Below are positions 1 through 5,914 of a stretch of DNA of 5,914 nt, piece after piece. The first letter of the stretch is position 1, and every line of letters starts with the position of its first letter. The stretch comes from Actinomycetota bacterium (GTDB taxonomy: Bacteria > Actinomycetota > Thermoleophilia > UBA2241), in NCBI GenBank assembly GCA_003164655.1, contig PLTW01000189.1, forward strand, positions 1-5,914, written 5' to 3'. Made by a program: the position numbers and the translations under genes. The notes under the pieces are model-generated. The model did no database searches. It was not told the DNA's origin and saw nothing but the letters and a program-made list of their open reading frames with translations.

Positions 1-3000
1 CGCGGCGGCGAGCGCCTGGGGCAGCAACGGCACCGCGTCGAGCAGCCGGGCGACGCCGCCCTCGGCCCGCCCCGCGGCGTCGCGGCCGCCGTCGGTCAGA
101 TACTCGATCAACGAGAGCGCCTTGCCGCCCAGGTCGCAGAAGGCGACCCTCTTGCGCAGCTCGGCCAGCACGCGCAGGGCGACGCCGCGGGCGGCGGCGG
201 CGCCCGCGGCCGGCGATCCACCCTTGCCGGCTGCGAGACTCGCATCGCCCGCGACCTGGGCGCCGCCACCGGCGGCAAAGTCCGGCAGCGCTTCCTCGAC
301 CAGGTAACGGTAGTCGGCGTGACTGAGGGTCGCCAGACGCGCGAGCGTCTCTGAGACGAGGGCAGCGGCCGGCCCGGGCAGCGGGTCGTCGGGTCCCAGG
401 AACCGCCGTCCCCGACCGGCGGCGGCGACGGCCCGCGGCAGCTCCGCCGCGAGCCCGCGCAGCGATTCGTCGACCAGCGACCGCCAGCCCGGGTCGAGCG
501 CCTCGTGACGCAGCGGGTGAGACAGCGCGACCTTGCGGCCCGCCCGCGGCACCGCCACCGGTTCGCCGAACCGGTTGACGAGGGTCACACGACCTTCTCC
601 GGGCGTGACGAAGGCCTCGACGACACCGCCCAGCTCGCCGCTGCCGGGGTTGCCGCCCGGCCGCATGCTGAAGCGCAGGTCGTGGCCGGCGTCGGCCAGC
701 ACGCCCTGGCGGTGCAGCTCGCGCAGCATGGCGTCGGCGATCTTGGCCTCGCTGCCGTTGGCTACGGCCTGCACCCCGCCGGGGCCGGTGTCGACCGACA
801 CGACGAGCTCGTGGGGCCGCAGGAACTTGATGTCCATGTTCTCGCGAAAGCCGACCCGGCGCGGCGCGGCGCCGGGCGACCGGTTGCCATCCCGACCATC
901 GGCGCCGGCGCGGCCATCGGCGTCGCCCGGCCGCGACTCGACGATCGTGAACTTGTAAGGTCCGGTCGGAGTGAGCTGCACGTAGTTCAGGCCGAGCAGG
1001 GCGAGCCGCCGGCGGCGCTCGCCGTCGATGGCGGCCAGGTCGATACCGGTGATCGGTGAGACGATCTGCGAGGCCTCCTCGGTCGACAGGCCGAGCACCC
1101 GCCGCGTGAAGTCGATCAGGTAGGCCGCATACTCGGTGTCGGTGAGCGCCTTGCGGTCGTAGAGCGAGTCGCCCTCGTAGAGCGCCGCCCCCTCCCCCAT
1201 CGACTCATCGCTGTGCACGTAGCCGAATTCGCACAGAAACGGCGACGTCGAGTCGACCCCGACCTGCTCGCCGTTGTGCATGAGCAGCACGTTGTAGGCC
1301 TTGAACGGGTGAGCGCCGGCCGGGTTGCCGCGGCCTTCGGCGTCGAGCGCCGGCGAGTTGGTCGGGTAGCGATGGTGCATGCCCCAGACATAGGCGCGCA
1401 GAGCGCAAGCGGCGCCGTCACCGTCGTCGACCGCCCCCGGGTAGCACGCCCAGAACCGGCCCAGGTCGAAGTACTCGGGGATCGTGTGCGTCCAGCCGGA
1501 GATTTTCAGCGCGGCCAGGTCCTGGCCCATCGAGACGACGTAGCCGCGGCGCTTGGCCGCGTACTTGCCGGCCGGCGCCGGGTGGCCGGGATCGTCGTGC
1601 GTGCGATAGTAGCGCGAGTCGAGCAGGTGAGCAAGGACGCTGAAGTACTCCTCGCGCACGTCGGCCACAAAGCCGGCCGCGAGGCGCGCGTCGGGCGCCG
1701 CGCGGCCGGCCGGGGTCGCTTCGAGCGCCGTCAGGGCGGCCTCGAGCTGCGTATCCGGCACGCCGCCATATTTGGTCTGGCGCTGCAGCCAGCGGTCGCC
1801 GGCGAGCAGCCGGCGGCCATAGCGGGCCAGCACGTCGGGGCGCACGTCGACGAAGAACAGGGCGAAGTCGCCGGGGTCTTCGCGCAGGTCGGCGGCGCGC
1901 CAGCCGCCGGCCTCGCGGTAGCGCTCGCGCACCGGCACGACGAACTCGTCGAGGCGCCCAAGAACGGCTGCGGCGGAGAGCTCGGCGCCGTCGGCGCCGA
2001 CGAACCGGCAGCCGCCGAAGTGGGCCAGCATCTCGCCCAGCGTCGCGCGCCGATCGGGCCCGATCGTGTTGATCATCACGGCGGTCAGGTCGCGCACCGC
2101 GGGGGGCGCAAAGCCGGCAAAGTCGATCCCGCCGCCACGGTTGTTGCCGCCGTTGAACGAGCGCCGCGCCGCCTCCCAGACGGCGTCGACGGTGACCGGC
2201 TCGCTGACCGCGAGCGAACCGACCCGGCACGAATCGTGGTCGGCAGCCGGTGTGGCGGCGGGCGCGGCGGCGGGCGGGACCTTCGCGGCGGCGGGCGCGG
2301 CGGCGGCCGCATCGTCACCCGTTGCGCAACCCTCGCCGCCATCGGCGTCCGCCGGCCACACCGGCATCTCGAGCAGATCGGTGCGCCCGCGCAGCAGGCG
2401 GATATCGTCGATCAGCAGCTCCGGGTGCGCCACGGCGCCGTCGTGCCCAAGGGCCCCCGACTCGCGGTTCAGGGCGTCGACCAGCACCGCCAGCTTGACC
2501 ATGTTGAGCGCCGTCCAGTTGCGCATGCGGCGGCGCATGAGGTCGCGCTCGTTTTGCACCGTGAGCTCGCGCTTGGTCGTGATGCCGCCGCGCGGACAGT
2601 CGAGGTGACAGTTGCCGCACTGGGTGCAGCCAAAGGCCGCCGCCTTGCCGATCGTGCCCTCGACCAGGCCGTCGGCCCCGGCGATCAGGACCTTCAGCAT
2701 GTCGAGCTCGCCACGCAGGCCGCCCGAGGCCAGCAGGCGCGTGCCTCCGCTCGCTCCGTAGGGCGCGCCGTTGCCGTCGCGGATGGGCGAGAGGCGCCCC
2801 GAGCCGTCGAGGTCGACCTGCTCGCCCATGAGGGCGTGGTGGGTGTGCAGGATGGTGCGAAAGGCGTCGGGCCAGCCCACGTGCGCCGAGTCGCCGTGGT
2901 AGTTGCCCGAGCCGCCCGTACCGGCGTCGATCAGCAGGTAATCCACGACGAAGTTCGACCACATGCCGGCCGCGACGTACCTCGTGTAGTTCGAGCCGGT

Positions 3001-5832
3001 GATCTTGATGCCACAGTAGGTGCGGTAGAGAAGCCACAGCCAGACCTCGGCCGGCATGTCCTCGATCGAGTAGATGTCGTGCTTGGGGTCGGGCGAGAGG
3101 GCGTCGGTGCCGACCGGGATGTTGCGCGCCTTGCTCACCGTCGGTGTGACCTTGGCGCCGGCCAGGCGGCCGCCCTTGCCGGGCTTGGCGCCCTGGTTGA
3201 TCTTGATCTCGACGTCGCGCACGCGGCGCAGGTCGGCGCCGGTGATGCCGAAATGGCCGCTGGCCGCCTGCAGGCTCTCCCAGCGCATGTCGTCGTCGGC
3301 GGCCAGGCGTAGCGGCCCGCCTTCGCCCGACGATGTCATGGTCAGACCGGCCGCGCCTTCGATGCGGGCGATCAGATAGTCCTCGGAGGCCGCCCCTAGC
3401 GAGGTCGAGGCGTGGCAGACGGGACCGTGCCAGATGGGCTCGCGCACAGACGCACCGCTTACGATCAGGCCGCCACGCGGATCGCGACGGATGGTCACGG
3501 CGCCGCCGGCCGACGCGCGCAGCACGGTCGTGCCGCGACCGCCGGGCGCGCCGGGTGCGTCGCGGCCGTCGGGTGCGTCGGCGGCGGCGAAAGCGACGGG
3601 GCACAGCTCGGTCAGCGTCTCGTGCCCGGCTGCGTCGACGGCGCGCAGCCATAGCGGCTCGTCGCCCTCGAGCGCCCGCTCGAGAGGATGGCCGCGGCGC
3701 AGGCGCGCCTCGAAGCCGCCGCGCACGTCGGCCTCGAGGCCGACGAGCGCGGCGGCCTGCGGCGCGCCGTGCACGGTCACGCGGGCTCCGGGGTCCGCGG
3801 CGCCGGGCCGCAGAAAGCCGCGCGGCACGGCCAGCGACAGATAGTCGAGGAGCGCCGGGTCGCGGCTCAGACGCGATAGCGACCAGGCCACCGACGCGCG
3901 CGACAGCCGCAGCCCGACGCGGTCGAGCGAGTACTCGTCGTGGTCGCCCGCGACGAAGAAGTCGTCGAGGCGGGGCAGCTCGCCGGCCGCCATGCGGTAG
4001 ATGACCTCGAGAAAGTCGGCGTTGAGCGCCCGGCTCGAGTTGTCGACGTGGTAGCTCGCGCCGCCGTCGGCGAGTACGCGAGCGGCCTCGGGCAGCGGCA
4101 GTCCCGGCTCCCGTTCGCCCAGCAGAGCCGACACCCGGAAGCGAGCCGCGACCTCGGGCGGCGCCGGCTCAGCGGCCACGCGAGCGCGGTTCCGGGCCGC
4201 GTTCAACGCGCCGAACTCAGGCGTGGCCAGGGCGTCGACCTCGCGCACCCAGTCGGCCGTCATGGTGATCGCCATGGCGTTGCCTGAGGTCTTCTGGATG
4301 TCGTCGATGCCCATGCACGACAGAAAGTCGAGGATGCTGTGCTGCCAGCAGCTCAGGCTGCACAGCGCCAGGTCGCGCCGCGCGGCGGGGTCGCCGGCCG
4401 CAAGGGCGCGCTCGACCAAGGCCCGACCGGTAGGCTCGGGCGGCAGCCCGCCGCCGGCCGCGCCGTTGGCGGCCGCGGCGAGCGCGTCGACGATCTGCGG
4501 GACCAGCGGGATGACGGCGGCGTAGGTCATGGCGCCGCCGTTGGCGCCGAGCAGGACGCTCTCGTAGACCGTGGCCGCCGAGGCCTGCGTGTCGCTGTCG
4601 CCGCCGGCCGAGACGATCTGTACCCGAGCGCGCAGCCGGCGCTCCTTGAGGAAGGCATCGACGCGCGGCGTGAGCCGATACGACTTGAGCGGGCCGGCGT
4701 GGTAGTGCAGCAGGGCGACACCGGCCGTGCCGGCGGCCTCGACGAGACGCTCCCAGAACGGCGACCCGTCGGCGGCGGCATCCCCGTCGGCTGCGGTGCC
4801 GATGGCGGTGGCGGCGGTGGCGGTGGTGGCATCGCCGTCGGCCGCCGCGACGGCGTAGCGCAGGTAGACTGAGAGGAGCAGGTCCGGGTTGACGCGCAGG
4901 GCGGCGGCGGCGAGCTCTGCGAGCTCGCCGCCGCCGCCCTCGCCGTCGCTCCAGGGGTCGAGCTCGACGATGCGCGCGCCTCGCAACAGGGCCGCGAGCG
5001 CGTCACAGTCCTCCGCAAGGCCGCCGTCACGACCGACCCCGTCGCCGTCCCCGTCGCGCCGGCCGCCCTCGCGCGCAACGCCGCCCAGCAGCCGCGCGTG
5101 GCGGGGCGCAAGCCGTACGAGCAGCGCCTGCGCGTAGGGTTGCAGCTCCGCGGCGTGGCGCAGCGCCCGGTCCGCTGGGATCACCACGAGACTGCGGGTG
5201 CGCAGGTCGGCGGCGGCGTCGGCGGCGGCGATCGCCTGCAGGTAAGCGATCTCGAGGTCCACGACCGCGGCGTAGGGCAGCGGGCCGACGATCATCGGCA
5301 GGTCGAGCCGCACGGCGGCAAGGTCGGCGAGACTCTCGCGGCGCCGCGCCCCGACACCGCCGCGCAGCACGACAGCCGGGCGCTTGCGCACGATGTCCCA
5401 GGCGGTCGAGAACTCCTCGCGCAGACCATCGTTGGCCGGGTGAGTGATGGCGGCGTGCGAGAAGTACGAGCGAAAGTAGCCGTGGTGCCAGGCCGCGCCG
5501 ATCGTCAGCGGCTCACGGCGGAAGCGCTCCTTGAGGAGCTTGTCGAGGTCGAAGGCGCTGAGCTCGAGGCCGGGCACGTCGCGGCACTGACGCGCGTAGC
5601 CGGCGCGCAATACCCGGCTGCGGCGGTTGCGGGCGAACGTCCAGAACTCGGTCTCGTCGACGCCGGCGCGGCCGAGCAGGTGCGACAGCAGGCGCGGGGT
5701 ATCCGTGCGGGCCGACGGGCGCGGGCAATCCGGGTCGGTCACGTAGGCCAGCAGATCCTCCCAGCGAGCGATCTGGTCGGCGCTGAGTTCGGCCAGGGGA
5801 TCGCTGCCGGCGGCGATCGCGGCGTCGCTCAT
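1..5832 (-). CDS. Giant glutamate synthase-related protein, permuted: FMN/Fe-S synthase barrel followed by class-II glutamine amidotransferase (3' end outside window)
   Basis: The frame is open for 1944 codons with no stop and leaves the window at the left edge; E. coli GltB is about 1500 residues. The ATG at 5832-5830 was chosen because it overlaps the upstream stop (ATGA) and has GGGAG nine bases upstream. N-terminus: MSDAAIAAGSDPLAELSADQ, with no signal peptide or membrane segment, so probably cytosolic. Order seen: GltB-central-like region (1-520) with SCMGIDDIQKTSGN at 505-518; connector with GASYHVDN; synthase barrel (800-1130) with TSLGAAS, SSGEGG, KINQGAKPGKGG, HDIYSIED and a four-Cys motif; Ala/Pro linker; GATase-2 (1202-1705) with HDSC, HHRYPTNS, AHPF, MHNGE, LTDTE; then a helix-rich tail. 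Known family chemistry is glutamine + 2-oxoglutarate + 2 e- giving two glutamates. Inferred here: a glutamine-dependent FMN amidotransferase. The substrate is uncertain because the barrel is divergent and the domain order unusual. Family assignment is firm; calling it a true glutamate synthase is not. Confidence 0.9.
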   Translation of the reverse strand, partial: MSDAAIAAGSDPLAELSADQIARWEDLLAYVTDPDCPRPSARTDTPRLLSHLLGRAGVDETEFWTFARNRRSRVLRAGYARQCRDVPGLELSAFDLDKLLKERFRREPLTIGAAWHHGYFRSYFSHAAITHPANDGLREEFSTAWDIVRKRPAVVLRGGVGARRRESLADLAAVRLDLPMIVGPLPYAAVVDLEIAYLQAIAAADAAADLRTRSLVVIPADRALRHAAELQPYAQALLVRLAPRHARLLGGVAREGGRRDGDGDGVGRDGGLAEDCDALAALLRGARIVELDPWSDGEGGGGELAELAAAALRVNPDLLLSVYLRYAVAAADGDATTATAATAIGTAADGDAAADGSPFWERLVEAAGTAGVALLHYHAGPLKSYRLTPRVDAFLKERRLRARVQIVSAGGDSDTQASAATVYESVLLGANGGAMTYAAVIPLVPQIVDALAAAANGAAGGGLPPEPTGRALVERALAAGDPAARRDLALCSLSCWQHSILDFLSCMGIDDIQKTSGNAMAITMTADWVREVDALATPEFGALNAARNRARVAAEPAPPEVAARFRVSALLGEREPGLPLPEAARVLADGGASYHVDNSSRALNADFLEVIYRMAAGELPRLDDFFVAGDHDEYSLDRVGLRLSRASVAWSLSRLSRDPALLDYLSLAVPRGFLRPGAADPGARVTVHGAPQAAALVGLEADVRGGFEARLRRGHPLERALEGDEPLWLRAVDAAGHETLTELCPVAFAAADAPDGRDAPGAPGGRGTTVLRASAGGAVTIRRDPRGGLIVSGASVREPIWHGPVCHASTSLGAASEDYLIARIEGAAGLTMTSSGEGGPLRLAADDDMRWESLQAASGHFGITGADLRRVRDVEIKINQGAKPGKGGRLAGAKVTPTVSKARNIPVGTDALSPDPKHDIYSIEDMPAEVWLWLLYRTYCGIKITGSNYTRYVAAGMWSNFVVDYLLIDAGTGGSGNYHGDSAHVGWPDAFRTILHTHHALMGEQVDLDGSGRLSPIRDGNGAPYGASGGTRLLASGGLRGELDMLKVLIAGADGLVEGTIGKAAAFGCTQCGNCHLDCPRGGITTKRELTVQNERDLMRRRMRNWTALNMVKLAVLVDALNRESGALGHDGAVAHPELLIDDIRLLRGRTDLLEMPVWPADADGGEGCATGDDAAAAAPAAAKVPPAAAPAATPAADHDSCRVGSLAVSEPVTVDAVWEAARRSFNGGNNRGGGIDFAGFAPPAVRDLTAVMINTIGPDRRATLGEMLAHFGGCRFVGADGAELSAAAVLGRLDEFVVPVRERYREAGGWRAADLREDPGDFALFFVDVRPDVLARYGRRLLAGDRWLQRQTKYGGVPDTQLEAALTALEATPAGRAAPDARLAAGFVADVREEYFSVLAHLLDSRYYRTHDDPGHPAPAGKYAAKRRGYVVSMGQDLAALKISGWTHTIPEYFDLGRFWACYPGAVDDGDGAACALRAYVWGMHHRYPTNSPALDAEGRGNPAGAHPFKAYNVLLMHNGEQVGVDSTSPFLCEFGYVHSDESMGEGAALYEGDSLYDRKALTDTEYAAYLIDFTRRVLGLSTEEASQIVSPITGIDLAAIDGERRRRLALLGLNYVQLTPTGPYKFTIVESRPGDADGRAGADGRDGNRSPGAAPRRVGFRENMDIKFLRPHELVVSVDTGPGGVQAVANGSEAKIADAMLRELHRQGVLADAGHDLRFSMRPGGNPGSGELGGVVEAFVTPGEGRVTLVNRFGEPVAVPRAGRKVALSHPLRHEALDPGWRSLVDESLRGLAAELPRAVAAAGRGRRFLGPDDPLPGPAAALVSETLARLATLSHADYRYLVEEALPDFAAGGGAQVAGDASLAAGKGGSPAAGAAAARGVALRVLAELRKRVAFCDLGGKALSLIEYLTDGGRDAAGRAEGGVARLLDAVPLLPQALAAA
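718..2229 (-). other. Protein region: internal class-II glutamine amidotransferase (GATase-2) domain (residues 1202-1705)
   Basis: The domain begins at the motif HDSC-RVGS, the counterpart of the HD(S/A)CGVGF start of mature glutamate synthases. It continues with GGNNRGGGIDFAGF (usually ERG.GLGAGFA.YG), VVSMGQDLAALKISGW (usually ..SSG....FKGVG), MHHRYPTNS, AGAHPF, LLMHNGEQVG, ALTDTEYAAYLID (usually LTDTEV(I/L)AYL.D) and DIKFLRPHELVV near its end. Glutamine-binding and oxyanion residues known from the family are present: Arg1488, Asn1520, Gly1521 and Asp1565, with Cys1202 as the candidate nucleophile. The spelling is closest to the stand-alone GlxB/archaeal-type amidotransferase subunits (RYPTN, AHPF, LTDTE). 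The residue after the Cys is Arg instead of Gly. Confidence 0.85.
2230..2355 (-). other. Protein region: Ala/Pro-rich linker joining synthase and amidotransferase (residues 1160-1201)
   Basis: About 40 residues composed mainly of Ala, Pro, Asp and Gly (for example DDAAAAAPAAAK, VPPAAAPAATPAAD) separate the end of the synthase module (DLLEMPVW) from the HDSC motif. Such composition is typical of flexible interdomain linkers. Its C-terminal end coincides exactly with the point where canonical glutamate synthases remove a short propeptide to expose the catalytic Cys. Confidence 0.7.
2254..2306. repeat. 20-bp direct repeat, 33 bp apart, inside the linker coding sequence
   Basis: The 20-base G/C string at 2254-2273 recurs identically at 2287-2306. 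The offset of 33 bases is a multiple of three, so on the minus strand both copies encode the same Ala-Ala-Ala-Pro-Ala-Ala pattern. It may reflect an 11-codon duplication or simple low-complexity convergence. Confidence 0.6.
2443..3435 (-). other. Protein region: FMN-binding glutamate synthase barrel with Fe-S motif (residues 800-1130)
   Basis: Conserved blocks appear in the family order: TSLGAAS (810-816, usually MS(F/I)GALS), TMTSSGEGG (831-839, usually the N(S/T)GEGG loop), SGHFGIT, EIKINQGAKPGKGG (875-888), PVGTDALSPDP then HDIYSIED (918-925), CGIKITG (usually I(S/A)VKLV), LLIDAGTGGSG, RLLASGGLRGELDMLKVLIAGADG (usually R.(R/Q)VDGGL.TG.D..(I/A)A.LGA) and the cysteines C1069, C1072, C1075 and C1079 before PRGGITT. 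The GVGT segment of the canonical enzyme is not recognisable, and DGGTGA is replaced by AGTGGSGNYHG. In the family this domain binds FMN and a cluster, and reduces the iminoglutarate formed from 2-oxoglutarate and ammonia. Confidence 0.85.
4273..5832 (-). other. Protein region: N-terminal GltB-central-like / degenerate barrel segment (residues 1-520)
   Basis: Residues 174-193 (including LDLPMIVGPLPYAA) look like the opening strand of a glutamate synthase barrel, where the usual text is LPI..(A/G)MS(F/Y)GALS. Residues 371-437 read like a late barrel segment: GVALLHYHAGPLKS, then RARVQIVSAGGDSDTQ and LLGANGGAMTY, comparable to the GltB text around LR..LVVE(T/S)GEARE and LLGYGADAINPY. Residues 505-518 (SCMGIDDIQKTSGN) match the position and pattern of the GltB central-domain end, usually MSKMGIST(L/V)QSYRGA. 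No FMN or Fe-S motif is clear here, although Cys491, Cys495 and Cys506 sit close together. It most likely corresponds to the structural central domain of GltB; similarity is weak except near the C-terminal part. Confidence 0.5.
4804..4830. repeat. GGC/GGT trinucleotide tract (nine triplets), coding Ala/Thr
   Basis: Nine consecutive triplets, each GGC or GGT on the plus strand, are read in frame on the minus strand as ATTATAATA. The tract lies in a non-conserved insert of the N-terminal region. Length changes by slippage would add or remove whole codons and keep the reading frame. Confidence 0.6.
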
Positions 5833-5846
5833 CGCGGCACGCTCCC
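5829..5846 (-). promoter_or_regulatory. Ribosome binding site and ATGA stop/start overlap
   Basis: On the minus strand GGGAG lies at 5846-5842, nine bases before the ATG at 5832-5830. The ATG shares its last two bases with the upstream TGA. The Shine-Dalgarno-like sequence lies inside the upstream coding region, so termination-reinitiation coupling is likely. No other ATG lies in frame between here and the window edge, which supports this start. An upstream GTG or TTG start outside the window cannot be excluded, because the frame stays open to the edge. Confidence 0.6.
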
Positions 5847-5914
5847 GGCCCCGCCGGCCGCGGCGGCGGGCGCCGCCGCGGCGCGCGCATCGTGTGCGGC
5901 CAGCTCGTCGTGTG
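5829..5914 (-). CDS. C-terminal end of an unidentified upstream gene (5' end outside window)
   Basis: A second minus-strand frame is open from the right edge and ends at the TGA at 5831-5829. The 27 visible residues start HDELAAHDAR, continue through an Ala-rich stretch and end GGAGSVPR. Most third codon positions are G or C, as in the big gene, and the stop overlaps the next start by four bases, the usual arrangement of neighbouring genes in an operon. No domain or motif is visible, so no function is proposed. The product could be a functional partner of the glutamate synthase-like protein, such as an electron-transfer or beta-helix subunit, but nothing visible shows this. The low-complexity Ala/Pro tail is typical of a disordered C-terminus. 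Confidence 0.6.
   Translation of the reverse strand, partial: HDELAAHDARAAAAPAAAAGGAGSVPR

Noticed and set aside
505..1059. Plus-strand 184-codon open frame
   Set aside because: It is antisense to conserved GATase-2 C-terminal coding sequence, with no start context or motifs of its own.
1405..1407. Cys1476 (DGAACALRAY) as the alternative amidotransferase nucleophile
   Set aside because: It lies only about 12 residues before the RYPTN motif. The catalytic Cys of this family is a couple of hundred residues upstream, and Cys1202 sits in the proper HDSC context.
2254..2306. Possible transcription terminator or regulatory hairpin in the GC-rich repeat
   Set aside because: It lies inside a continuous reading frame, has no T-tract, and pairing between GGC- and GCC-rich pieces is expected from composition alone.
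1213..3312. 699-codon open frame on the plus strand
   Set aside because: It is codon-aligned antisense to the glutamate synthase-like gene. Absence of stops is expected opposite a very GC-rich gene, and its translation shows no family motifs, whereas the minus strand shows many in the correct order.
2315..3652. 445-codon minus-strand open frame, extremely Arg-rich
   Set aside because: It is a shifted-frame shadow of the real gene; the Arg/Ala/Pro bias is the signature of reading GC-rich codons out of frame.
5513..5890. Minus-strand frame with an ATG at 5890 overlapping both the upstream gene end and the start of the big gene
   Set aside because: Its product is Arg/Pro-rich with no motifs, and it lies in the third frame across two better-supported coding frames.

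Overview
The window is very GC-rich bacterial DNA (well above 70% GC by eye) and is almost entirely one gene. In the minus-strand frame whose codons occupy plus positions 1-3, 4-6 and so on, I read no stop codon from the right edge to the left edge. The most convincing start is the ATG at 5832-5830. This gives at least 1944 codons, with the 3' end lying beyond the left edge. The GC level, strong G/C in third codon positions, and Ala/Asp/Gly/Arg-rich inserts between conserved blocks resemble large-genome, high-GC bacteria such as Myxococcota. That assignment is inference only; no marker gene is present.

The gene encodes a very large glutamate synthase-related protein with its domains in an unusual order. 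In ordinary GltB or ferredoxin-GltS the order is glutamine amidotransferase (GATase-2, with an N-terminal catalytic Cys), central domain, FMN/Fe-S synthase barrel, then the GXGXG beta-helix. Here the order is: a GltB-central-like or degenerate barrel region (about residues 1-520), a connecting region, the FMN-type synthase barrel with an Fe-S motif (about 800-1130), an Ala/Pro-rich linker (about 1160-1201), a GATase-2 domain starting at an internal HDSC motif (Cys1202 to about 1705), and a further C-terminal region that runs off the window. The amidotransferase has therefore moved from the front to behind the synthase. All recognisable glutaminase residues are kept (Cys1202, Arg1488, Asn1520, Gly1521, Asp1565), but the Gly that normally follows the catalytic Cys is Arg.

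At the right edge, the last 27 codons of an upstream same-strand gene end in a TGA that overlaps the start ATG (ATGA). This suggests an operon with translational coupling; the upstream product cannot be identified from what is visible. I see no RNA genes, mobile elements, CRISPR array, terminator or intergenic promoter. The plus strand holds only shadow ORFs of the GC-rich gene.

If the enzyme is active, the expected chemistry is glutamine hydrolysis in the GATase part and reductive transfer of the ammonia to a 2-oxo acid (2-oxoglutarate in true glutamate synthases) in the FMN barrel. The electron donor is not visible. Several divergent barrel motifs leave the true substrate open.
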